From an uncultured Christensenellaceae bacterium (GTDB lineage Bacteria > Bacillota_A > Clostridia > Christensenellales > UBA3700), in the NCBI GenBank assembly GCA_944381335.1, contig CALWKT010000147.1, positions 1 to 5,124 of the forward strand: a DNA stretch of 5,124 nucleotides. Direction: 5' to 3'. A program made the position numbers and the translations under genes. Below, one piece after another: positions 1-5,014 of this stretch (its first letter is position 1; every line of letters starts with the position of its first letter). The notes under the pieces were generated by a model that saw only the letters and a list, made by a program, of their open reading frames with translations, searched no databases and was not told the origin of the DNA.

Positions 1-95
1 TGACGGATACCGGAATAGTAACCAAGGACAGAGCAGCGCATATTATACTTGACGCTGTTTTAGAAGGTATAGGAAGGAAAAACGGAATATGCTGA
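1..95 (+). CDS. 3' end of an unidentified upstream gene (partial)
   Basis: An open frame enters from the left edge, with complete codons from base 3, and stops at TGA 93-95. It gives about 30 C-terminal residues beginning TDTGIVTKDRAAH and ending GIGRKNGIC. The stop overlaps the ATG of the following protease gene by 7 bases (ATGCTGA), an arrangement typical of translationally coupled genes in one operon. The predicted tail (AAHIILDAVLEGIGRK) looks like an amphipathic helix. I do not recognise the family. In Bacillus an HtrA-like gene follows the metallo-hydrolase walJ/yycJ, but this tail does not let me assign that. It is called as coding because the frame is open and its overlap with the next start is operon-like; 30 codons is short evidence. 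Confidence 0.5.
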   Translation, partial: TDTGIVTKDRAAHIILDAVLEGIGRKNGIC

Positions 96-1192
96 GAAAT
101 AAACTAATAGGAGCAGGAGCGTGTATTTTGGCATTTACTTTAGGCGCCTCCGGCGCCGGACGCGAGCCGAGGGTGTTTGTGAACGGGCAGCAGGTAGCGG
201 ATAAGGCGTATAATATAGACGATAGGATTTATGTACCCTTGCGTGCGGTGGCAGAGTCTATGGGCGCAGATGTTGACTGGTCGGATTCGGAATATGCGGC
301 GTTTATTGAGATGTCGGAGGATGACAAGGTAACAAAGGTGGTGGAGGATGTAAGCCCAAGCGTTGTTGCGCTTGCAGGCAGCTATCAGGGTTCATCTACC
401 GCCACGGTACACGGTTCGGGCGTTGTGATAAAGCCTAACGGTACTATCCTTACAAATGCGCATGTTGTAGAGTCTATGGATAATATAACGGTAGTGCTTT
501 ATAACGGCGAAACCCTTGCAGGGCGGGTATTGTATTTGGACAAAACTGCAGACCTTGCCGTTGTAAAGGTGGAAAAATTAGGTATGAAGCCGATAACCTT
601 TGCTAACCCGGACGAGCTTATGGTAGGTCAGACGGTTATAGCAATCGGAACTCCGATTTCGCTTACTATGCGAAATACTGCCACAAAAGGCATATTAAGC
701 GGAATTGATGTGGTTGTGCCGGGAGAATATTATAAGTATATACAAACCGACGCATCAATTAACAGCGGTAATTCAGGCGGTGCGCTGGTTAATATAAAAG
801 GCGAACTGGTAGGTATAAATTCACGCGGGTTTGCGGCATATTATGCGGATAATGTCAATTTCTCAATACCGGTGGATACGGTGGAATATGCAATAGAACA
901 GTTTGAGAAAAACGGCAGTATAAAACGCCCCGACCTTAATGTAACGCTTGAGCAGCCGTGGGCTGCAACAATAGGGCTTCCGACTACTGAGGGTCTTACA
1001 GTCAGCGCAAGCAGTAACGAATCAATACTTATAGGGGATATTATAACGCATATAGGTGGTATTGAAGTACATTCCACACAGGACGTAAACGAGGCGCTTA
1101 AAAATGTATATACCGGCTCGGGAAGTGTAAATATCAGCCTTCAGCGCGGCGGCGAGGCTATAAGCCTTGATGCGGCTGTTATAGAAAAATAA
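89..1192 (+). CDS. Exported HtrA-like serine protease with half stalk domain and C-terminal PDZ
   Basis: This is a 367-residue trypsin-like (S1C/HtrA family) protease, probably acting outside the membrane on misfolded or specific envelope proteins. Residues 1-23 form a signal peptide or uncleaved anchor: Arg3/Lys5, then a hydrophobic stretch ending near Ala-Ser-Gly-Ala. Residues 29-74 match one half of the copper amine oxidase N-terminal (stalk) domain, with the VPLRAVAESMGA signature at 49-60. The protease core carries the full catalytic triad: His125 in TNAHVV, Asp155 in TADLAVVK and Ser229 in GNSGGAL. Residues about 300-365 are a PDZ domain (LIGDIITHIGG), used in this family for peptide recognition. 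An N-terminal stalk domain in place of the usual cytoplasmic tail of HtrA is notable. AGGAAGG at 71-77 lies 11 bases before the ATG. The next gene, 19 bases on, encodes another stalk protein, a plausible partner or substrate (inference). Confidence 0.93.
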   Translation: MLRNKLIGAGACILAFTLGASGAGREPRVFVNGQQVADKAYNIDDRIYVPLRAVAESMGADVDWSDSEYAAFIEMSEDDKVTKVVEDVSPSVVALAGSYQGSSTATVHGSGVVIKPNGTILTNAHVVESMDNITVVLYNGETLAGRVLYLDKTADLAVVKVEKLGMKPITFANPDELMVGQTVIAIGTPISLTMRNTATKGILSGIDVVVPGEYYKYIQTDASINSGNSGGALVNIKGELVGINSRGFAAYYADNVNFSIPVDTVEYAIEQFEKNGSIKRPDLNVTLEQPWAATIGLPTTEGLTVSASSNESILIGDIITHIGGIEVHSTQDVNEALKNVYTGSGSVNISLQRGGEAISLDAAVIEK

Positions 1193-1211
1193 AAATGGGG
1201 GAGAACAGCTT

Positions 1212-3011
1212 ATGAAAAAAATTATTGCATTATTAATGGTTCTTTCACTTTCGTTTGTAGGTGCAGCGGCAGAGGACTTGCCTTTAAATGTGCCGGAAAC
1301 AGCTCAGGAAATTGTTGTGACAGATAAGGAGGAGGGGCTTTCATCCGGTGAGCCTTATATATCGGATAATGGGGTTACTATGGTGCCGCTTCGTATGATA
1401 GGCGATATTGCGGGAGCGGAGCTTAGCTATGACGAATCAATTGGCTCGGTGCTTATTACAAAGAATAATGAAGTTGCAATACTTCTTACAATAGGAAGTC
1501 TTTATGCCGATGTAAACGGCTATACGATGGAGCTTGAGGAAGCGCCGGTACTTTCTGATGCCGGATATACAATGCTTCCTTTGAGGTTTATATGCGAAAA
1601 TCTGGGACTTAGCGTATATTATGAACAGGGCAGAGTATTTGTGGCTAAGGAAGAGATAGAATATAATGATACTCTGTCGCAGAATATTACAAATACAATG
1701 GTCGGGGATTCTTATTATGGCTGGAGTATGAATAATCCCAAGGATTTGACAGCGCCGGAGGTTTACGGTTCGTCAAAGGAGCTGCTTTTTTCAGGAAACA
1801 GCGGTATGCTGTATATAAGCGTGTTTCCTGAGGAAGGAAACAGAGATATAAACACGTTATATCTAAAAGAGCGCTATTCCGCCGCAATGTCATCAAATAT
1901 TCAACAATCCGCTCTTACGACCGATTCTTACGGCAACGGCAGATTTACAATTTTAGCGTCAGTCGGGGAAACAAATTTATATTATTTAGGAACGGTATCG
2001 GGCGGTACATATTATCAGGTTTACGCAGTTGCGATGGATGATGGTATAGACAGTATGATTCCGGTAGTGGAAAGCTTTGTGCCGAAATTTGTAGGCGGGG
2101 ATATTTATGATTTTGCGGATATGTCCACCGATGAATATAAAAAAGCCGATAGCAGTAAATATAAAATTGAACTGTCAATACCAAAGCCCTGGAAGGCTGT
2201 TGATACGGGTATTTCGGCATATACGGCAGCATCACAGGTTACGGGCGACTCATCATATATAATGATAGATATTTATTCGGACACCGCCGATATGGACAGC
2301 AAAACGCTGCTTGAATCACAAAGACGCAGTATGATAGAATGCAATAACCCTGATGTTGTTACAGTAAGCGAGATTGAGCAGTCAGAACGCGGATTTTATT
2401 TTACAGCAAGTGACAGCGTATCTTCGGTAAGAGAGGAAGTTTTTCAACAAAACGGGTATGTGTATCTTGTAACGGTATATATTTCGTTATATACGGATGA
2501 GGATATAGAACTCGGATATGAAGAGGACGCGGCGGAAAAAATAATAAAAAGTATTTCCTGCGGCGCACTTGGCAGCACAGATTTTTCCGGCAGAATGTAT
2601 ATTGAAGAGCCGCAGGGCATTATGGATAGCCAATCCGGCGAATATGTGAGCTTTGACTATCCTATTTCATGGCTAATATATAATGACAGTTATTTTTATG
2701 ATGAAGGTTATAACCTCGCAAGAGGAAATATGACTATAACGATAGGTGCGTATGAGGCAGGATATGAAAATAATGCTGAGCTGGAGGAGTATTTGAAAAA
2801 GTACACAGAGTCGGCTATTGATAGTGTAAAAATAGGCGATTACAGCTTTTTCCATTATATTGATAAAGATGAAGAAAAATATACCGAAACGTATACAATG
2901 GCAAAAGGCGGAATGGTGTACGAGGCAGAGTTTAGTTATGATGAAGCATCGAAAAATTCTGCTGCGTTTGAAGAGGCGGAAAAGATTATAAACAGTATAA
3001 AAATTAAATAG
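1212..3011 (+). CDS. Exported stalk (copper amine oxidase N-terminal) domain protein with three C-terminal repeats
   Basis: This is a 599-residue exported protein of unknown function. Residues 1-20 are a clear signal peptide (MKKIIALLMV..., cleavage likely after AAA at 18-20). Residues about 47-147 form a complete stalk domain with both halves visible: MVPLRMIGDIAGA at 57-69 and MLPLRFICENLGL at 121-133. The family name refers to copper amine oxidase, but the catalytic domain is absent, so no oxidase activity is implied. The rest (about 163-293, 315-449 and 475-599) reads as three diverged copies of one alpha/beta unit. Each has an aromatic-rich start (IPKPW, YPISW), a beta strand (MIDIYS, TITIGAY), a charged helix, Tyr-rich strands and an ending helix that reaches KIIKSIS or KIINSIK. 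The mature protein is acidic and Tyr-rich. GGGGGAG at 1197-1203 is the ribosome binding site. The protein probably stays at the cell surface; the operon protease may act on or with it (inference). Confidence 0.88.
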   Translation: MKKIIALLMVLSLSFVGAAAEDLPLNVPETAQEIVVTDKEEGLSSGEPYISDNGVTMVPLRMIGDIAGAELSYDESIGSVLITKNNEVAILLTIGSLYADVNGYTMELEEAPVLSDAGYTMLPLRFICENLGLSVYYEQGRVFVAKEEIEYNDTLSQNITNTMVGDSYYGWSMNNPKDLTAPEVYGSSKELLFSGNSGMLYISVFPEEGNRDINTLYLKERYSAAMSSNIQQSALTTDSYGNGRFTILASVGETNLYYLGTVSGGTYYQVYAVAMDDGIDSMIPVVESFVPKFVGGDIYDFADMSTDEYKKADSSKYKIELSIPKPWKAVDTGISAYTAASQVTGDSSYIMIDIYSDTADMDSKTLLESQRRSMIECNNPDVVTVSEIEQSERGFYFTASDSVSSVREEVFQQNGYVYLVTVYISLYTDEDIELGYEEDAAEKIIKSISCGALGSTDFSGRMYIEEPQGIMDSQSGEYVSFDYPISWLIYNDSYFYDEGYNLARGNMTITIGAYEAGYENNAELEEYLKKYTESAIDSVKIGDYSFFHYIDKDEEKYTETYTMAKGGMVYEAEFSYDEASKNSAAFEEAEKIINSIKIK

Positions 3012-3027
3012 AAAGGGAGAGTTTAAA

Positions 3028-3342
3028 ATGATAAGAAAAGGATTTAAAATGAAGCTGTACGATAATATGGCACAGGAGTATGAAAAGCGCCATAATGAGC
3101 TGTGGCCTGAGATGCGCGAAATGATTCACGAGTATGGAGGCAGGAACTATTCGATTTTCCTGGATAAGGAAACAAATGTGCTCTACGGGTATATAGAAAT
3201 CGAGTCGGAGGAACTGTGGGCAAAGAGCGCCGATACACCGATTAACAGGAAATGGTGGGATTTTATGGCAGATATAATGGAAACCAACCCGGATAACAGT
3301 CCGGTGTCGGTGGATTTGCAGCCGGTATTCCATCTTGACTGA
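3028..3342 (+). CDS. rhaM: L-rhamnose mutarotase RhaM
   Basis: This is a 104-residue cytosolic enzyme that interconverts the alpha and beta anomers of L-rhamnose, supplying the form used by rhamnose isomerase. The length equals that of E. coli RhaM, and family positions are conserved: Tyr18, the catalytic His22 in RRH/KRHNELWPE, Tyr41 in NYSIFLDK, and Trp76-Trp77 in RKWWDFM, followed by the typical NPDNSPVS near the C terminus. The start is fixed by the family N terminus (MIRKGF) and by AGGGAG at 3014-3019, 8 bases before ATG; the internal Met8 is not needed. It begins 16 bases after the stalk protein gene, so it is probably on the same transcript. Other rhamnose genes (isomerase, kinase, aldolase, transport) are not seen in the window, which makes its place behind two exported envelope proteins unusual. 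Confidence 0.95.
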   Translation: MIRKGFKMKLYDNMAQEYEKRHNELWPEMREMIHEYGGRNYSIFLDKETNVLYGYIEIESEELWAKSADTPINRKWWDFMADIMETNPDNSPVSVDLQPVFHLD

Positions 3343-3446
3343 TACAAAAAAAGTTAAAATCCTGTCTTAAAATGTCTAATTGTGTACAAATTGTGCATAA
3401 ACTATGTTATATTAATTAAGAATTTGTTAATAATCACAAAAGCTTA
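3343..3446. other. AT-rich gap after rhaM, no clear terminator
   Basis: This stretch follows the rhaM stop and precedes the promoter of the small peptide gene. It is strongly AT-rich. I see no GC-rich hairpin with a T-run that would end the upstream transcript; the best foldback is an AU-only 6-bp pairing (TATTAA 3410-3415 with TTAATA 3427-3432). It holds one imperfect palindrome, listed separately. A weak promoter-like pair (TTGTGT 3380-3385, TATGTT 3403-3408, 17-bp spacer) is present but is not convincing. Confidence 0.5.
3383..3397. promoter_or_regulatory. Imperfect palindrome, possible operator
   Basis: TGTACAA-A-TTGTGCA is a 7-1-7 inverted repeat with one mismatch pair between the arms. 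It lies about 50 bases upstream of the -35 box of the small peptide gene and about 40 bases after rhaM. Size and symmetry are like those of a dimeric regulator's site, but AT-rich intergenic DNA gives such palindromes by chance. No regulator can be named. Confidence 0.25.
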
Positions 3447-3475
3447 TTGACATTATAGGAAAAGTTTAGTAGTAT
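3447..3475 (+). promoter_or_regulatory. Sigma-A promoter of the small secreted peptide gene
   Basis: A perfect -35 box TTGACA (3447-3452) and a -10 box TAGTAT (3470-3475) are separated by exactly 17 bases. Transcription would start near 3481-3484, giving an untranslated leader of about 60 bases that contains GGGGGAGG (3495-3502) before the real ribosome binding site at 3531. No strong hairpin is apparent in that leader. The -35 box plus its first spacer bases resemble the rpmG promoter downstream. Confidence 0.85.
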
Positions 3476-3543
3476 TAAATTGAGCAAAGGGACCGGGGGA
3501 GGAATAGACAGCAAAGGATATGTTTAGGACAGGAGGACAAACA

Positions 3544-3720
3544 ATGAAGCCGGCAAATATAATGGTATTCGGAATGATGTTGGCATCTCTCTCGCAGACC
3601 CAGGCGTCAGCGTCGCCGGAGGGTGTGTTGCACACGACCGGACAGGAATTGCATGAAGCCAGTATACAGAATATGCAGGATGTATTGCTTTTGACCGACG
3701 CAGGCGAGGAAGAAGAGTAA
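3544..3720 (+). CDS. Small secreted acidic peptide, function unknown
   Basis: A 58-residue protein whose family I do not recognise. It starts MKPANIMVFGMMLASLS, with a short positive start, a hydrophobic core at about 5-16 and a polar segment ending ASASPEG at 21-27, so signal peptidase would probably cut after Ala21 or Ala23. The mature part would be about 35 residues, acidic, free of cysteine, with a likely helix (GQELHEASIQNMQDVLLL) and the tail GEEEE. The start is chosen from AGGAGG at 3531-3536, 7 bases before ATG. The in-frame ATG at 3520 has no properly spaced site and would add a polar extension ahead of the signal peptide. The gene has its own consensus promoter and terminator, so it is an independent single-gene unit. 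A signalling peptide, a small envelope peptide or an adaptor are possibilities; none is shown. Confidence 0.72.
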   Translation: MKPANIMVFGMMLASLSQTQASASPEGVLHTTGQELHEASIQNMQDVLLLTDAGEEEE

Positions 3721-3727
3721 ACGTAAA

Positions 3728-3768
3728 AAGCGTCCGCTAAGGAAAAATCTTTGCGGACGCTTATATTA
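3728..3768 (+). terminator. Intrinsic terminator, probably bidirectional
   Basis: A perfect 10-bp GC-rich stem (AAGCGTCCGC 3728-3737 with GCGGACGCTT 3753-3762) can be extended inside the loop by AAG/CTT after one mismatch. It begins 8 bases after the small peptide stop codon. On the + strand the following tract is poor (TTATATTATAT). On the - strand the stem is followed by five Ts (As at 3725-3729), a better terminator, although no - strand gene is seen. It separates the small gene from the rpmG promoter. Confidence 0.8.
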
Positions 3769-3798
3769 TATAAAATATAAAAAACTTTAAAAAAAACC

Positions 3799-3827
3799 TT
3801 GACATATAGGACAAACAATGGTAAAAT
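3799..3827 (+). promoter_or_regulatory. Sigma-A promoter of the rpmG-secE-nusG-rplK operon
   Basis: TTGACA (3799-3804) and TAAAAT (3822-3827) are separated by exactly 17 bases, close to the sigma-A consensus and as expected for a highly expressed ribosomal gene operon. An A-rich run (about 3779-3797) directly upstream could act as an UP-like element. Transcription probably starts at one of the Gs at 3832-3834, giving a leader of about 85 bases before rpmG. Confidence 0.88.
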
Positions 3828-3831
3828 GATA

Positions 3832-3875
3832 GGGCTAAGGAATAGCTTCTTTTTTTTTGTGTACCAAAAAAGAGG
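3832..3875 (+). promoter_or_regulatory. rpmG leader: terminal mini-hairpin, U9 tract and A6 tract
   Basis: Near the predicted 5' end, GGGCTA (3832-3837) can pair with TAGCTT (3843-3848, outer pairs G-U) around a five-base loop, followed by C and nine Ts (3850-3858), a miniature terminator-like layout. Alternatively, bases 3849-3859 can pair with 3865-3875 (CTTTTTTTTTG with CAAAAAAGAGG, two G-U pairs, five-base loop), which takes up the T-run in a stem. The foldings meet at the C/T-run, so the U-tract is either free or paired. A regulatory role is inference; the homopolymer could also promote transcript slippage. Confidence 0.4.
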
Positions 3876-3884
3876 CAGGACCGT

Positions 3885-3917
3885 ATGGATTTGATATGTT
3901 TACGGAGGTGTATCTAA
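3885..3917 (+). CDS. Possible 10-codon leader ORF overlapping the rpmG ribosome binding site
   Basis: ATG at 3885 opens a frame [10 protein letters not shown] that stops at TAA 3915-3917, one base before the rpmG ATG at 3919. GAGGCAGGA (3872-3880) lies upstream at a short but possible distance. The last codons cover the rpmG ribosome binding site GGAGGTG, so ribosomes on it would interfere or couple with rpmG initiation. It could equally be a chance frame of 11 codons. Confidence 0.22.
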   Translation: MDLICLRRCI

Positions 3918-3918
3918 A

Positions 3919-4068
3919 ATGAGAGTAAAGATAACATTGGCATGTTCTGAGTGCAAACAGAGAAACTACAATACTATGAAGAATAAAAAGAATGACCCGG
4001 ATAGACTTGAAATGAACAAGTATTGCAGATTCTGCAGAAAGCACACTCTTCATAAGGAAACGAAGTAA
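3919..4068 (+). CDS. rpmG: 50S ribosomal protein L33, zinc-binding form
   Basis: A 49-residue protein of the large ribosomal subunit, [19 protein letters not shown] onward. It is the zinc-ribbon (C+) form: Cys9 and Cys12 in ACSEC, and Cys36 and Cys39 in YCRFC, are all present. The basic C terminus ([10 protein letters not shown]) is typical of the family. Length is as expected. GGAGGTG at 3904-3910 is 8 bases before the ATG. The gene is first in the operon and ends 21 bases before secE, the common Firmicutes arrangement. In bacteria that carry both forms, the C+ form is often replaced under zinc limitation by a cysteine-free copy; no Zur-like operator is evident at the promoter here, so zinc control of this copy is not supported. 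Confidence 0.97.
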   Translation: MRVKITLACSECKQRNYNTMKNKKNDPDRLEMNKYCRFCRKHTLHKETK

Positions 4069-4089
4069 TAATTCGGGAGGGTAAAGTAA

Positions 4090-4314
4090 ATGGCAGAAAC
4101 AAATAACACAATCCAGAAAAAAGGGATAGGCAAGTTCTTCCGTGAGGCAAAAAGCGAGCTTAAAAAAGTATCCTGGCCGAATAAAGAGCAGCTTATCCAT
4201 AACACGCTTGTAATTCTGGTATTTATAATAATTACTACCATAATACTATCAGTGCTGGATTTGGGATTCGGAAAGGTATTCCAGTGGCTGACGTCAATTT
4301 CCTTTGGCGGCTGA
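4090..4314 (+). CDS. secE: Protein translocase subunit SecE
   Basis: A 74-residue essential membrane subunit of the SecYEG channel, which it stabilises by clamping SecY. The short single-spanning form typical of Firmicutes is seen: an N-terminal amphipathic helix with FFREAKSELKKVSWPNKEQL at about 16-35, carrying the family KKVSWP motif, followed by one transmembrane segment at about 36-57 (VILVFIIITTIILSVL). GGGAGG at 4075-4080 is about 9 bases before ATG. It sits between rpmG and nusG and stops 13 bases before nusG. The exported proteins encoded upstream in this window would use this channel. Confidence 0.97.
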   Translation: MAETNNTIQKKGIGKFFREAKSELKKVSWPNKEQLIHNTLVILVFIIITTIILSVLDLGFGKVFQWLTSISFGG

Positions 4315-4327
4315 TTGAGGTGAGGAT

Positions 4328-4852
4328 ATGGCAGAGGAAGCAAAGTGGTATGTTGCACACACATATTCCGGCTATGAGAATAAGTTAAAATCCAATATAG
4401 AAAAATCCGTCGAGAGCCGCGGTATGGAAAAATGGATTCAGAAAGTAGAAGTACCGATGGAGGATATTATCGAGGAAAAGGACGGAGAGGAGCGCACGGT
4501 AAAACGTAAGCTGTTCCCGGGATATGTAGTAATAAAAATGATAATGAACGATGAGTCATGGTATGTTGTGCGAAATACACGCGGAGTTACCGGCTTTGTC
4601 GGACCCGGCTCCAAGCCTGTACCGCTGTCGGATGAAGAAGTGGAAAAGATGGGCGTGGAAACGGCGCGCAGAAGCAGTATGGAGGTAGCCCTGGGCGATA
4701 TGGTGGAGATAAAGTCGGGACCGATGGAAGGCTTTACCGGCAGAGTTTCCGATATAGACACACAGCGAAGAAAAGTTACCGTCATGGTATCAATGTTCGG
4801 GCGTGAAACACCTGCGGAAGTGGATTATTCGCAAATTTCACAGCTTGGATAA
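4328..4852 (+). CDS. nusG: Transcription termination/antitermination factor NusG
   Basis: A 174-residue RNA polymerase-binding elongation factor. The NGN domain (about 5-108) begins AKWYVAHTYSGYENKL and carries KLFPGYVVIKM at 61-71 and WYVVRNTRGVTGFVG at 78-92, which contact the polymerase clamp. The KOW domain (about 121-173) has GDMVEIKSGPMEGFTGRV, used to bind ribosomal protein S10 or Rho. Length and domain order are normal, with no insertion domain. GAGGTG at 4317-4322 overlaps the gap after secE and is 5 bases before ATG. The last codons are followed by the 167-base structured spacer before rplK. Confidence 0.98.
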   Translation: MAEEAKWYVAHTYSGYENKLKSNIEKSVESRGMEKWIQKVEVPMEDIIEEKDGEERTVKRKLFPGYVVIKMIMNDESWYVVRNTRGVTGFVGPGSKPVPLSDEEVEKMGVETARRSSMEVALGDMVEIKSGPMEGFTGRVSDIDTQRRKVTVMVSMFGRETPAEVDYSQISQLG

Positions 4853-4867
4853 TAAAAAAGAGTTCAC

Positions 4868-4898
4868 CGTAAAACCTCGGAAAGAAAGGGGTTTTGCG
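4868..4898 (+). promoter_or_regulatory. First hairpin of the nusG-rplK spacer
   Basis: CGTAAAACCTC (4868-4878) pairs with GGGGTTTTGCG (4888-4898) over 11 bp, with two G-U pairs and a nine-base purine loop (4879-4887). It begins 15 bases after the nusG stop. No T-run follows, so it is not a canonical terminator. It could be a processing or 3'-stability structure for the upstream message, or part of the rplK leader. Confidence 0.55.
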
Positions 4899-4903
4899 TT
4901 GAT

Positions 4904-4932
4904 ATATCCCTCTGGAAACAGTGGGAGGATAT
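4904..4932 (+). promoter_or_regulatory. Candidate ribosomal protein L1 binding hairpin in the rplK leader
   Basis: ATATCC (4904-4909) pairs with GGATAT (4927-4932), and CTG (4912-4914) pairs with CAG (4919-4921) under a GAAA tetraloop (4915-4918). The two helices are joined by an asymmetric internal loop, CT on one side and TGGGA (4922-4926) on the other. L1 is known in several bacteria and archaea to repress its own rplK-rplA (or L1) message by binding a mimic of its 23S rRNA site, whose hallmark is a short/long asymmetric loop containing UGGGA. The position, just ahead of rplK, fits. The pairing is read directly from the sequence; the L1 assignment is inference. Confidence 0.5.
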
Positions 4933-4965
4933 TTAATAAAAAGGAAGTTTTTATTGCAAATATCC
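4927..4965 (+). promoter_or_regulatory. Long AU-rich hairpin competing with the candidate L1 site
   Basis: GGATATTTAATAAAAA (4927-4942) pairs with TTTTTATT (4948-4955) and AAATATCC (4958-4965). This makes 16 bp broken only by a two-base GC bulge at 4956-4957, with a GGAAG loop. Its 5' arm begins with the same GGATAT that closes the candidate L1 hairpin, so only one of the two can form in a given RNA. A further alternative, CAAATAT 4957-4963 with ATATTTG 4986-4992, competes with this one. Confidence 0.5.
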
Positions 4966-5005
4966 GCAAAAACCACAATGGGATTATATTTGGTCCCAAA
5001 TTTTT

Positions 5006-5014
5006 AGGAGGTGA
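5006..5014 (+). promoter_or_regulatory. Full-consensus ribosome binding site of rplK
   Basis: AGGAGGTGA is a complete match to the 3' end of 16S rRNA and lies 5 bases before the ATG at 5020. It is flanked by GGTC (4992-4995) and GACC (5013-5016), which can pair and enclose it, so its access may depend on upstream folding. Confidence 0.85.

Noticed and set aside
89..160. Lipoprotein signal (Cys12) in the protease N terminus
   Set aside because: AGAC lacks a lipobox leucine, lies too close to the start and is followed by more hydrophobic residues, so a plain signal peptide or anchor fits better.
3004..3333. 109-codon - strand ORF opposite rhaM
   Set aside because: It is a mirror of the conserved rhaM frame, with no recognisable domain.
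3520..3543. Earlier in-frame ATG for the small peptide (66 residues)
   Set aside because: The nearest purine run is only 2 bases away and the next is 17 away, and the extension MFRTGGQT would precede the signal peptide; ATG 3544 has AGGAGG at ideal spacing.
3720..3800. tRNA gene before the rpmG-secE operon, as in some Firmicutes
   Set aside because: No cloverleaf elements or T-loop consensus are present; the only structure is the terminator hairpin.
3453..3818. Cysteine-rich 121-codon ORF on the - strand opposite the small peptide gene
   Set aside because: It starts at TTG without a ribosome binding site, crosses the terminator hairpin and overlaps a well-supported + strand unit; the cysteines are by-products of the opposite codons.
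4868..4898. Terminator between nusG and rplK
   Set aside because: The 11-bp stem is followed by TTGATAT, not a T-run, and nusG-rplK read-through is usual in this operon.
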